This document shows positions 27,093 through 35,407 of a DNA stretch of 64,000 nucleotides, piece after piece. The notes beneath the pieces are model-generated. The model did no database searches, was not told the origin of the DNA, and worked only from the letters and a program-made list of their open reading frames with translations. Position numbers and translations under genes: made by a program. Numbering within the stretch: position 1 is the first letter of the stretch; each line of letters begins with the position of its first letter. Source of the stretch: Arthrobacter sp. Marseille-P9274 (GTDB lineage Bacteria > Actinomycetota > Actinomycetes > Actinomycetales > Micrococcaceae); assembly GCF_946892675.1 (NCBI RefSeq), contig NZ_CAMPOV010000001.1, positions 284,033-348,032 on the forward strand. Direction: 5' to 3'.

Positions 27093-28190
27093 TCAGACGG
27101 CGGCGAGCTCTTCGCTGAGCGCCGCGACGATGGACTCAGTGACGGCCTTGGTGTCCGCCGTGCCGCCGATGTCGCGGGTGAGCTGGCCGGAGCCGGTGGC
27201 GGCCTCGATGGCCGCCTCGACGCGGCGGGCCTCTTCGTGCAGGCCGAAGTGGTCCAGCATCAGCGCGGCGCTGGCGATGGCACCGATCGGGTTGCTGATG
27301 CCGAGGCCGGCGATGTCCGGGGCGGAGCCGTGGACCGGCTCGAACATGCTCGGGAAGCGGCGCTCCGGGTTCAGGTTGGCGCTGGCGGCCAGGCCCAGGC
27401 TGCCGGCCAGGGCGGAGCCGAGGTCGGAGAGGATATCCGCGTTGAGGTTGGAGGCAACGACGACGGAAAGGTCCTCCGGGCGCAGGATGAACTTGGCGCT
27501 CATCGCGTCCACCAGCACGCTCTCGGTCTCCACGTCCGGGTAGTCCAGCGCCACGCGGTTGAAGACTTCGTCCCACAGCACCATGCCGTACTGCTGGGCG
27601 TTGGACTTGGTGACGCTGGAGACCTTCTTGACCGTCCGGGTCCGGGCCAGGTCGAAGGCGAAGCGCATGATCCGCTCGCAGCCCTTCTCGGTGAACAGCG
27701 CGGTCTGCAGGGCGACCTCGTTGCCCTGTCCGCGGCCGCTGAGGTTGCGGCCACCCAGGCCGGCGTACTCGCCTTCGCTGTTCTCGCGGACGACGATCCA
27801 GTCCAGCTCGGTGTTGTCGGCCTTGCGCAGCGGCGACTGGACGCCGGGCAGGAACTTCACCGGCCGGATGTTGGCCCACTGGTCGAAGTTCTGCGTGATG
27901 TTCAGCCGCAGCCCCCACAGGCTGATGTGGTCCGGGACGTTTTCCCAGCCGACGGCGCCGAAGTAGATCGCGTCGAACGCCTTCAGGACCTCCAGCCCGT
28001 CCGGGTCCATCATGATGCCGTGCTTCGCGTAGTACTCGCAGCCCCAGGGGAACTCGGTCCAGTCGAACGAGAATTTGCCGTTGGACTGCTCGGCGAGCGT
28101 GTCCAGGACCCGGCGGCCGGCCGCGACGACTTCCTTGCCCACGCCGTCGGCGGGGATGGAAGCGATCTTGAAAACCTGGTTGTCACTCAT
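27093..28190 (-). CDS. ttuC: Tartrate/D-malate dehydrogenase (decarboxylating)
   Basis: 365 codons of the isocitrate/isopropylmalate dehydrogenase superfamily. PADGVGKEVV near residue 13, LRLNITQNFDQWANIRPVK (substrate Arg residues), FEPVHGSAPDIAG and NPIGAIASAALML mark the tartrate dehydrogenase/D-malate dehydrogenase branch. TtuC oxidises tartrate, yields D-glycerate by decarboxylation, and can also act on D-malate. ATG 28190 has AGGAG 9 nt upstream. The downstream dctA, glycerate kinase and pyruvate kinase complete the route. Confidence 0.9.
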   Translation of the reverse strand: MSDNQVFKIASIPADGVGKEVVAAGRRVLDTLAEQSNGKFSFDWTEFPWGCEYYAKHGIMMDPDGLEVLKAFDAIYFGAVGWENVPDHISLWGLRLNITQNFDQWANIRPVKFLPGVQSPLRKADNTELDWIVVRENSEGEYAGLGGRNLSGRGQGNEVALQTALFTEKGCERIMRFAFDLARTRTVKKVSSVTKSNAQQYGMVLWDEVFNRVALDYPDVETESVLVDAMSAKFILRPEDLSVVVASNLNADILSDLGSALAGSLGLAASANLNPERRFPSMFEPVHGSAPDIAGLGISNPIGAIASAALMLDHFGLHEEARRVEAAIEAATGSGQLTRDIGGTADTKAVTESIVAALSEELAAV

Positions 28191-28294
28191 GCGTATTTCA
28201 CTCCTGCTTGATCTTGGTTGACCTGTGCTCCGCATCACAGCTGCGGCGTCGAAATCAATTAGACCGGCGGCCGAGTGATCGCGTCCAAGACCGG

Positions 28295-28311
28295 ATTTGA
28301 ATACGCTAAAT
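28295..28311 (-). promoter_or_regulatory. Candidate LysR-type operator upstream of ttuC
   Basis: ATTTGAATACGCTAAAT has ATTT/AAAT arms in the spacing of a T-N11-A LysR box. It lies in the 130-bp gap between lysR and ttuC, about 105 bp before the ttuC start, the usual location for the activator recognition site. Prediction only. Confidence 0.5.
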
Positions 28312-28320
28312 AGGCTCTAC

Positions 28321-29229
28321 CTATCCATTCAGGTCCGCCCGCGACGCCGCATGCTCCGCCGCGACGGCCAGGAAAGCCTGCGCCGCCGGCGTCAGCGCCG
28401 CCGCCTGCCGGCTCAGCACGGCTACATGCAGCTCCGCCACCGGCTCGATCCGCGCAACCCGCAGCCCCGACTGGCGCGCCAGCGGCGACCAGGAGGACGG
28501 CATCACCGCATGGCCGACACCCGCCAGCACCAGCGGCAGGATCGACGTCCGGTGCGCCACCTCGACCGCGATCTCCACGTTCACCCCGCTGGCCACGATG
28601 TCATCCACCAGCCAGCGCATCAGCGAACCGCGCTGCGAGGCAACCACGCGGTGCCCGTCCAGGTCCTCCCGCCCGATGGCCTCGCCCGGACCGAACGTGT
28701 CCGCCTCCGGATTGATAATCAGCACCAGCGGCTGGCGCTCGAGCTGCATCACCTCCACCCCCGCCGGCCTGATCGGCCGGTCGGAACCCAGGATCCCGAT
28801 CTCGGAACTCCCGCTGCGGATGGAGGCAACGACGTCGTCCGTGGTAAACGCCGCATCCACGTTCACCACTACCGCGGGATACCGGCGGGAGAACGCCGCG
28901 ATCATCGACGTCAGCGGCTCGATCCCCGGCGACGGCATGGCCGTCAGATCCAGCCGCCCGCTGCGCAGACCCTTCACAGCAACGACGGCGGACCTCGCCA
29001 CCTCCAGGTCCCGCACCACCGCGCGCGCCGGCCCCACCAGTTCCCGGCCCGCCTCGCTGAGCACCACCCGCCGCCCGACCCGGTGGAACAGCGGCACGCC
29101 GACCTCCTGCTCCAGCGTCTTGATCGTCTGCGACAGCGACGGCTGCGCGATCAGCAGCTGCTCGGCCGCGCGGTTGAACCCCTCGTAGTCCACCACCGCA
29201 AGGAAATACTTCAACTGCCTGACGTCCAC
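28321..29229 (-). CDS. LysR-family transcriptional regulator of the tartrate/D-malate operon
   Basis: 302 residues. Helix-turn-helix in VVDYEGFNRAAEQLLIAQPSLSQTIKTLE (about 12-40) and a periplasmic-binding-type effector domain (about 90-295). GTG start at 29229. It lies upstream of ttuC on the same strand rather than divergently, so the regulator may be transcribed into the operon. Effector is presumably tartrate or malate (inference). Confidence 0.88.
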   Translation of the reverse strand: MDVRQLKYFLAVVDYEGFNRAAEQLLIAQPSLSQTIKTLEQEVGVPLFHRVGRRVVLSEAGRELVGPARAVVRDLEVARSAVVAVKGLRSGRLDLTAMPSPGIEPLTSMIAAFSRRYPAVVVNVDAAFTTDDVVASIRSGSSEIGILGSDRPIRPAGVEVMQLERQPLVLIINPEADTFGPGEAIGREDLDGHRVVASQRGSLMRWLVDDIVASGVNVEIAVEVAHRTSILPLVLAGVGHAVMPSSWSPLARQSGLRVARIEPVAELHVAVLSRQAAALTPAAQAFLAVAAEHAASRADLNG

Positions 29230-29329
29230 GCGCTCTCCCGGCCCAACGTTTTCATCCGCACGCGCGGATGCTGTCCGCTACCCATTATGTTCAAGGCCGC
29301 GCACCGTTCAGGTACATGCCGTCGTACTG

Positions 29330-30553
29330 TCAGTCAGTCCCGGCAGGAGCCGGCGCCGCCTTGCCGGGATCCGGCTCCCCCGCCGCCACGGCCTTTATGG
29401 CCCGCGCCGGCTTCTTCCGGCTGTCCGGCCGCGGCGGCCGGCTCGAGATCAGGAGGTTGATCCAGCTTGCCCGCGGGTCGGCGTCCACCAGCAGCGCCTT
29501 CAGCAGCAGCGTCGCCGGCAGCGCCAGCAGCGCGCCCAGCCAGCCGAGCACCCAGTACCAGAACAGCAGGGACAGGAAGGACATGGTCGGGGTGACGCCC
29601 ACGGCCTCGCCGGTGAACTTCGGCTGGATGATGGACTGCACCGAGAAGTTGAGGATGCTGTAGGCGGCGACCACCGCGAGCGCCGGGCCCGGGCCGCTGT
29701 CGAGCAGCGCGAGCAGGGCCGGCGGGACCAGTCCGATCACAAAGCCAATGTTCGGAATGTAGTTGGTCAGGAACGCCAGCACACCCCAGACCCAGATCAG
29801 CGGGACGCCGATGATGGCCAGCGCGGCGACGTCGAGCAGCGCCACGATCAGGCCGAACACCGTGGTGACCACCCAGTAGCGGCGCACGCCGCGGCTGAAC
29901 GTCACGACGGCCTCGGTGAAGCGCGGGTTGCCGGCCTTGACCGAGGCCAGCCGGCGGCGGATCTGGACGGAGTCCATGCCCAGGAAGAACACCGTCATCA
30001 CCACGGTGACCAGCACCGACAGCACCGAGGTGACGTTGCCCAGTAGCGGCGTCACGAAGCTCATCACGTTGCTCGCGTCGATCGACCTCAGCTGGTCCAG
30101 CAGCGTCGACTCGCTGATCCCCACGCTCGCCAGCAGCCCGACGATGTCCGACCACAGCTTCGTGAATTCCCGGTTGTACAGGGGCAGTTCGCGCAGCAGT
30201 TCGGTCGCCGCCCACGTGGTGGCCGCAAAGAACACCAGGATCAGCACCAGCACCAAGACCAGCGTGATCACGGCCGCCAGATAGCGGTGCAGCCGGCGCG
30301 CCAAAAGCAGCTGCAGCGGGTACGCGACGATCATCAGGTTCAGGCCGAGGAAGACCGGCGCGATGATGCTGCTCAGGTCCCGCACGAAGTACAGGAACAC
30401 GGCCAGCCCGGCCAGTCCCAGGCAAATCAGCACGAAGCGCGGCATCGGCGCCCTGGCCGGCGTCGGTGCCTCGGTCCGCATCGGCGCCCCTGCCGGCGTC
30501 GGCCCCTTGGCCAGCGGCTCCCCCGCTGCGGGGCCCGGCGTTGTCGGTTCCAT
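29330..30553 (-). CDS. AI-2E family transporter
   Basis: 407 residues with about eight membrane helices between 45 and 355 and family signatures AIIGVPLIWVWGVLAFLTNYIPNIG and SIIQPKFTGEAVGVTP. Members export small molecules or act in Na+/H+ exchange. N-terminal Pro/Thr-rich tail contains repeats of PTPAG(R)APM. GGAGGA lies before the ATG. Single-gene unit. Confidence 0.85.
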   Translation of the reverse strand: MEPTTPGPAAGEPLAKGPTPAGAPMRTEAPTPARAPMPRFVLICLGLAGLAVFLYFVRDLSSIIAPVFLGLNLMIVAYPLQLLLARRLHRYLAAVITLVLVLVLILVFFAATTWAATELLRELPLYNREFTKLWSDIVGLLASVGISESTLLDQLRSIDASNVMSFVTPLLGNVTSVLSVLVTVVMTVFFLGMDSVQIRRRLASVKAGNPRFTEAVVTFSRGVRRYWVVTTVFGLIVALLDVAALAIIGVPLIWVWGVLAFLTNYIPNIGFVIGLVPPALLALLDSGPGPALAVVAAYSILNFSVQSIIQPKFTGEAVGVTPTMSFLSLLFWYWVLGWLGALLALPATLLLKALLVDADPRASWINLLISSRPPRPDSRKKPARAIKAVAAGEPDPGKAAPAPAGTD

Positions 30554-30696
30554 CTTGTTCTCCTCCAGTTCCGCGGCCCAGTGTACGGGGCACGAGTCGC
30601 GTTTTCGTGGCCGGGCGGGGTGCGGGAATTACGCCGCCGTTCACCTTCCGTTCAGGGATTACGACGGCGGCGCCCGGGTTCCGCTTCTTTCGGTGG

Positions 30697-31017
30697 CTAC
30701 AGCGAGCCGTAGATCGTCCCGGCAAGACCGATGACGGCGAGGACAGCCACCGCGCCGACGCCGTACTTCCACGCCGGGGACCCCGGCCGCAGCACGCTCC
30801 ACCCCACCAGCACCGGCCCGGCAACCAGGAGCAGGGCAGCGCCCGCCGCCAGCGAACCGGCCCACGGATCCGGGTCGAAGCACTCCAGGAAGCAGCCGCT
30901 GAAATTCACCATCGCGACCACCGCCAGCATGAATACCGGATAGCCGACGACCACCCAGCCGAGCAGCACCGCGAGCACCGCCTGGACCACCCGCGTGCCC
31001 TTCCCCTTCACATCCAC
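30697..31017 (-). CDS. Small membrane protein
   Basis: 106 residues, three hydrophobic helices (about 10-37, 55-73, 84-104); no family recognised. Two cysteines lie in NFSGCFLECFDPDP between the first two helices. GTG 31017 was chosen because GGGAGA lies 8 nt upstream; the open frame extends further but into the terminator of the next gene. Confidence 0.6.
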   Translation of the reverse strand: MDVKGKGTRVVQAVLAVLLGWVVVGYPVFMLAVVAMVNFSGCFLECFDPDPWAGSLAAGAALLLVAGPVLVGWSVLRPGSPAWKYGVGAVAVLAVIGLAGTIYGSL

Positions 31018-31098
31018 CCGGCCATTCTCCCTGATGAGGAGGCATTTGCCCCGGCTTGCCGACGCCGTCGGCCTCCCGGCACACAGGTGCCCATGAAA

Positions 31099-31136
31099 AT
31101 GCCCCCGCGGCCGTCGAAAACGGGCCGCGGGGGCAT
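31099..31136 (-). terminator. Perfect 14-bp hairpin terminator
   Basis: ATGCCCCCGCGGCC (31099-31112) and its complement (31123-31136) with TTT following on the minus strand, 15 nt beyond the stop of the secreted protein gene. Confidence 0.85.
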
Positions 31137-31150
31137 CCACTCACTGCCGG

Positions 31151-31741
31151 TTAGAGCTTGGACTTCCGGTAGCCGGCGGCCCGTGCCGCGGCCTCGGTCT
31201 TGAAGCACTCCTCGGGCGTGGTGATGTTGTAGAACCGGCCGCCGGGCACGTGGTACTTCCACTCCTTGTTGCTCCCGGTGCGGTTGCCCTTCACGGGGTA
31301 GCCTTTCGGGCAGTTCTTGCCGCTGATCGCGGTGCTCCGGACGGAGGCCTTCTTGGTGACCACCAGTTTCTGGGTCTTGGTGGCCGACTTGGCAGCCTTG
31401 CCCAGTTTGTACTTCACGGTGGTGGTCACGCTGTAGGTGCCCGCCTTCAGGGACGCCGATGCCACGTTTGAGGCGACCGCCTTCTTCCCCTGCTTGACAG
31501 TCAGGCGCTTGGACGTCACCTTCGCCGCCTTGGTCGCCGACACCAGCGGAGTGATCTTTGCCTTCGCTGACCCCGTGACGGTCTTGTTCGGAATGGTCCT
31601 GATGACCACCGGTGCTGACTTGACGGCGGCAACGACGGCGACGGACGCGGGCGCCGGCGCGGCTGCTGCAATGGCGGTGCCCGACAACGCGAGCGATATG
31701 ACCGCGACGGCCGCAGCGCAGGCGCGCATAAGCTTCTTCAA
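31151..31741 (-). CDS. Secreted protein with C-terminal sunset domain
   Basis: 196 residues: signal peptide (KKLMRACAAAVAVISLALSG), a Lys/Ala/Val-rich region (about 30-130) with repeated VTKKA/SATK motifs, and a C-terminal domain ISGKNCPKGYPVKGN ... YHVPGGRFYNITTPEECF, the sunset fold often attached to secreted actinobacterial nucleases and wall proteins. Two cysteines probably form a disulfide. I use the TTG at 31741 because it gives a normal lysine-rich n-region after GGGGGA; other starts are 31753 (TTG) and 31729 (ATG). Confidence 0.75.
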   Translation of the reverse strand: MKKLMRACAAAVAVISLALSGTAIAAAAPAPASVAVVAAVKSAPVVIRTIPNKTVTGSAKAKITPLVSATKAAKVTSKRLTVKQGKKAVASNVASASLKAGTYSVTTTVKYKLGKAAKSATKTQKLVVTKKASVRSTAISGKNCPKGYPVKGNRTGSNKEWKYHVPGGRFYNITTPEECFKTEAAARAAGYRKSKL

Positions 31742-32111
31742 ATTTTCCCCCAACAGGATGCGGCCGCCCTACCGGACGACCGAGACTGATCAATCGTTAA
31801 ATCATACCGTCCCACGCCGTTCGTCTTGTGAGAGCCCTGCCCTCTTGCGGGCTGCCCCAAGTTTTTCTCCGAGTCTCGTGGATCACTCCGTTGTGGTCGC
31901 TCTGGCTGAGGTTCTCCTCAACATAGCGAGCAGCAAGACGGGCAAGCCTGCACGTGGCATCCGCCTCGGCTCTACTCTTCGTAGCACCCGGCAACAGGCG
32001 CGCCGCCACGCTCCGTAGCACTCGTTTTTGCGGGTCAGGCAACGTCGGGTGCCAACCAAATGGGCGCTGCCGGCGGCCCACGACCACGCACAAGCGCCCT
32101 AGGCTATCGGC
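31742..32111. other. Gene-poor interval
   Basis: 370 bp of markedly lower GC. A minus-strand open frame (31797-32138, 113 codons) has some plausible sequence (ARYVEENLSQSDHN) but overlaps the start of the next gene, has no ribosome site and no family; I regard it as doubtful, possibly a decayed gene. Confidence 0.4.
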
Positions 32112-32732
32112 ATGGACTCCTTGTGGCCGCTGATCCACGCCGAGCGGAACGCACTGTGCCGCGACCTCGCCGGCCTTCCCGACGGCCGGTGGGCGACGCC
32201 GTCGCTCTGTGCCGGGCTATCCGTGCGGGAGGTGCTGGCCCACCTGACCGCCGCGGCCAGCCTCAACCCGGTCCAATGGATGGCCGGCGTGATCCGCTGC
32301 CGGTTCGACTTCGACAAGCAGGTGGCCATGCGCCTGGCCGAGCACCTCGGGGCCACGCCTGCCGAGACGCTCGCCCGGTTCCGCAGCGTGCTGGCCAGCA
32401 CCGTGTCCCCGCCGCTGCCGCGGATCGCCATCCTCGGCGAGACCGTGGTGCACGGCGAAGACATCCGGCGCCCGCTCGGCCTGCGGCGCCCGTACCCGCC
32501 CGAGGTCCTCACCCAAGTCGCCGGCTACTACCAGCAGTCAGACATGGTGGTCGTCGCCAAGAGCCGCGTCGCCGGACTCCGGCTGGCCGCGACGGACGGC
32601 CCCTTTGCCGCCGGCACCGGCCCGCTGGTCGAAGGCCCCACGCTCGCCCTCATCATGGCCATGACCGGCCGCCCCGCCTACCTCGACGAACTCGCCGGTG
32701 ACGGCGTCGGCCTCCTCCGCGAACGGAGCTGA
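32112..32732 (+). CDS. Mycothiol-dependent maleylpyruvate isomerase family protein
   Basis: 206 residues of the MDMPI/TIGR03083 type: SLCAGLSVREVLAHLTAAASL (about 31-51) and GETVVHGEDIRRPLG (about 108-122) carry metal-binding histidines. Function beyond metal-dependent thiol-linked chemistry not deducible. Distant relative of 12615-13313. Confidence 0.83.
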   Translation: MDSLWPLIHAERNALCRDLAGLPDGRWATPSLCAGLSVREVLAHLTAAASLNPVQWMAGVIRCRFDFDKQVAMRLAEHLGATPAETLARFRSVLASTVSPPLPRIAILGETVVHGEDIRRPLGLRRPYPPEVLTQVAGYYQQSDMVVVAKSRVAGLRLAATDGPFAAGTGPLVEGPTLALIMAMTGRPAYLDELAGDGVGLLRERS

Positions 32733-32759
32733 GCGGAAGGAAACCTGACCGCGGATCGC

Positions 32760-32777
32760 CTTGCCGCCGTCGTTGTT
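32760..32777. repeat. Dispersed GC-rich element, 3' of the MDMPI gene
   Basis: CTTGCCGCCGTCGTTGTT begins 28 bp after the stop at 32732. Confidence 0.5.
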
Positions 32778-32877
32778 GAAAACGGGCCGGTGCCGTTGCC
32801 CCCGCCCGGTCAGCAGGCCGGGCGAAGCGAGGCCTCGTCCGAGGCGGCGATGCCGATCAGGGCACGGCCCGCGTTCT

Positions 32878-33144
32878 CTAAGGCCCGGGTTCCGTTGCGA
32901 GCGGGGTTCCACTGTGAGGCGCCTGGGGCATCCACGGCACATCCATGATCAGCTCATTGAGGGCCTGTGAGATCAGGTCGCGTTCTTCAGTCGGCAGCAC
33001 GCCAAAGCCGTCAAGGTACGCCGCTACCGGGTTTGCCATTTCCGACCCGCCGATACTCAGATAATGCACCCACAGCACGGGCACGCTCAGCCCGACTTCG
33101 CGCATCACGGCCGCGGTAAGGATTTGCTGGTCTGATTCTTCCAC
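32878..33144 (-). CDS. Small ANTAR-associated protein, unassigned family
   Basis: 88 residues, GTG start with AGGGGG 5 nt upstream. No known family recognised. It aligns over 75 residues with 35043-35381: VLWVHYLSIGG, VAAYLDGFGVLP and ERDLISQALNELI match DLWLHYFSLGG, VEAYLQGLLALP and QRDLLAMAANELI. Predicted all-helical and soluble. It lies 71 bp downstream of a GAF-ANTAR gene on the same strand, as does its relative, so the two gene types form a conserved pair. Role in antitermination signalling is an inference. Confidence 0.75.
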   Translation of the reverse strand: MEESDQQILTAAVMREVGLSVPVLWVHYLSIGGSEMANPVAAYLDGFGVLPTEERDLISQALNELIMDVPWMPQAPHSGTPLATEPGP

Positions 33145-33215
33145 GTCGTCCCCCTGGAAAAGAGTGTGAGCGATCGAATGGCCTGGGCAATGGGTACCGG
33201 TGTTGCTCGCATCCC

Positions 33216-33962
33216 TTACTCGTCGAACCGGGTTTCAATTGCGCGTCCCTCATTGAGCCGGGCAACGACGGCGGCCGCGACCTCCCGCAGCTTGACGTTG
33301 CGGGCGCTGGACGCGTTCCGGAGAACCTCGAAGGCTGCATCCTGGCTGCAGCCGTTCTGTGCCATGATCACGCCCACGGCCATGTCGATGGTGGTGCGTG
33401 ATTCCATCGCGGCCTTCAGGTTGTCCCGGGCATCAGTCAGGTGTGCCATGCGGAGGGATAAGTTCAACGCTTTCGACGCGGTCGCTACGTAGTTCTCGGC
33501 CCGGTCGATGGCCTCACCCGAAAAGGCATGGGCGGATCCGGCATAGAGGTTCAGACCTGCCCCCGCCTCTCCATCTAGGGCAAACGGGACACCGAGGATC
33601 GACCTGACGCCGTGCTCGTGCGCAGCCTCGATGTAGTCAGGCCAGCGATGCTCCGTGTCCACCTCCGGAACGAGCGTGCTCTGTTCGGTCCGGATGGCAG
33701 TCAGGCACGGACCGTCCCCGAACCTGGTCTGCTGTTCATCCAGGTCCCTGGCGTTCTCGTCGCTGCTGGCGATCGTGACGGATTTCTTACGCCGCACGAG
33801 CGTGATGCCGCAGTAGATTCTCCGTTTCGGGTCCGACAATTGATCGGCCGAATAGACAGCCAGTTCATGTAGGAACTGCTCGACATCGGGGCTGGTGAGC
33901 ACCAGGTCCTGCAGATACTCGGCGCTGCCCTCCACCGGAACGCCGTCCGTTGCGTCAGCCAT
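33216..33962 (-). CDS. GAF-ANTAR transcription antitermination regulator
   Basis: 248 residues: GAF sensor domain (about 20-165, with GDGPCLTAI and GVRSILGVPF) and a C-terminal ANTAR RNA-binding domain (about 175-240, with RTTIDMAVGVIMAQNGCSQDAAFEVL). ANTAR proteins bind paired hairpins in leader RNAs to prevent termination. ATG 33962 was chosen over an earlier in-frame ATG. Clear paralogue of 35408-36157; both end TRFDE. Signal unknown. Confidence 0.9.
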   Translation of the reverse strand: MADATDGVPVEGSAEYLQDLVLTSPDVEQFLHELAVYSADQLSDPKRRIYCGITLVRRKKSVTIASSDENARDLDEQQTRFGDGPCLTAIRTEQSTLVPEVDTEHRWPDYIEAAHEHGVRSILGVPFALDGEAGAGLNLYAGSAHAFSGEAIDRAENYVATASKALNLSLRMAHLTDARDNLKAAMESRTTIDMAVGVIMAQNGCSQDAAFEVLRNASSARNVKLREVAAAVVARLNEGRAIETRFDE

Positions 33963-34309
33963 GATAAGTCCCGTTCGTGTTCGATCTGGAACCATTCCGG
34001 AAAACCGGAAGGGATCAAATTCCTGGGACCGCGCGCTGCTCGACGGCTACCTCCAGCCTACAACTCCCGGTTCCTGCGCGGGGGCAATCGGACTACCTCG
34101 TGGTTAGTGAGCGTTGCGTCGATCATGGCCCTGACTGGCCCTCTGCCGGAGAGCGTCCGCCCGTCTTCCCCCCAATATGCAGGGTCTCTAGGGTCAAAGA
34201 GATCCGCAGGTGCGTATGCTGGAAGTGGTTGACCTTTTTGCGAGACCGCGGTTCCTTTGGCGGGGATGTTTGCGGGCTGGTTCGCCTCAAAGCCCTACCG
34301 GAGAATGAT
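33963..34309. other. Divergent control region between two GAF-ANTAR genes
   Basis: 347 bp shared upstream region of the two pairs. TTGACC at 34228-34233 could be a -35 box but no good -10 follows. I could not find the twin-hairpin ANTAR target by eye, though both genes could be self-regulated through it. Confidence 0.4.
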
Positions 34310-35029
34310 ATGGACCAGAAACTTCCCTTGGATGAACTCTCATCAGTCATCGCCAGAATCGAGGGCCTGCTGCTGACGGAAGAGAAGGTCGACAGCGCCG
34401 TCCAGGTTCTTGCCCGGGCAATCAAGGACGCGGTGCCCGGGACGATCGGTGCCGGAGTATCACTGCTGGATTCCCGGGGACACAGGACCAGCAACGGATT
34501 CACCGATCGGGTCGTCAAACAGGCTGATGCCCTCCAGTACGAGCTGGGACAGGGCCCATGCCTGTCGGCCTGGGCCGCCGAGGACACCGTCATCGTGGAC
34601 GACGCCCATACCGATCCCCGGTGGCCGCTGTGGGGTTCAGCCGTGGCGGGGCTGCCCATCCGCTCCGTGGTTAGCAGCCCGCTGATCGCGGACAAGGAAT
34701 GCCTCGGGGCGTTGAAAGTCTACGCCGCCGTTCCCGCTGCCTATTCCGAGTCAACGGGGCGCCTGTTGGAGATGTTCGCAGCACCCGCCGCCACCCTGCT
34801 CTCCCACGTCCAAGCCAGCGAAGTTCCCCGCCGAATCAGCGAAACCCTGCAGTCTTCCCTGCATAGCCGGGACCTGATCAACCGCGCGTGCGGGGTGCTG
34901 ATGGAACGCCACGGGCTGGGCAACGAGGAAGCCCTCCAGGCCCTGATGCTCCAGGCCCGCAAGGCGGGGACACCGCTGCGGCAGTTCAGCTTCACCCTGG
35001 TCGCCGGGACGCCGGCGACCGGACAATAG
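34310..35029 (+). CDS. GAF-ANTAR transcription antitermination regulator
   Basis: 239 residues; GAF domain about 25-165 (GQGPCLSAW, IRSVVSSPLIADKECLGALKVY) and a shortened ANTAR domain about 175-232 (RDLINRACGVLMERHGLGNEEALQAL). ATG 34310 has GGAG 6 nt upstream. More distant from the two minus-strand copies than they are from each other. Followed after 13 bp by the small protein gene 35043-35381. Confidence 0.9.
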   Translation: MDQKLPLDELSSVIARIEGLLLTEEKVDSAVQVLARAIKDAVPGTIGAGVSLLDSRGHRTSNGFTDRVVKQADALQYELGQGPCLSAWAAEDTVIVDDAHTDPRWPLWGSAVAGLPIRSVVSSPLIADKECLGALKVYAAVPAAYSESTGRLLEMFAAPAATLLSHVQASEVPRRISETLQSSLHSRDLINRACGVLMERHGLGNEEALQALMLQARKAGTPLRQFSFTLVAGTPATGQ

Positions 35030-35042
35030 CCGGGGGTACCGG

Positions 35043-35381
35043 ATGGGCTTCGATCCGTCTGAACCGGAACAGCGGGCCATGCTCCGTTCGGCGCTGCAGG
35101 TTGCCGGGATCAGCGTGGGAGACCTCTGGCTGCATTACTTCAGCCTTGGCGGCGCGGTAGGCGAATATGAGGTTGAAGCCTATCTGCAGGGCCTACTGGC
35201 CCTGCCTGCACTCCAGCGGGACCTGCTGGCCATGGCCGCGAACGAGCTCATCGAGGAAATCCCCCGCCCCAGAGCACCGTACTCCGACGAATTCACCGGC
35301 GACGCCGTCGAACCCCGCCACCAGCCGGAAGCGGAGGAATCGGCGGACCAGAGCCGTCCCGACGGGCAAGACCGCGAATAA
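35043..35381 (+). CDS. Small ANTAR-associated protein, unassigned family
   Basis: 112 residues. The first ~78 align with 32878-33144, including the LWLHYFSLGG motif; the last 30 are an acidic, Glu/Pro/Asp-rich tail absent from the relative. It starts 13 bp after the GAF-ANTAR stop, so the two are co-transcribed. No known family recognised. Confidence 0.75.
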   Translation: MGFDPSEPEQRAMLRSALQVAGISVGDLWLHYFSLGGAVGEYEVEAYLQGLLALPALQRDLLAMAANELIEEIPRPRAPYSDEFTGDAVEPRHQPEAEESADQSRPDGQDRE

Positions 35382-35407
35382 GGCCGGCACTTGCAGGCAG
35401 GAAACCT

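Noticed and set aside
31797-32138. 113-codon minus-strand frame
   Set aside because: No ribosome site, overlaps the start region of the MDMPI gene and matches no family I recognise; noted under the gene-poor interval.
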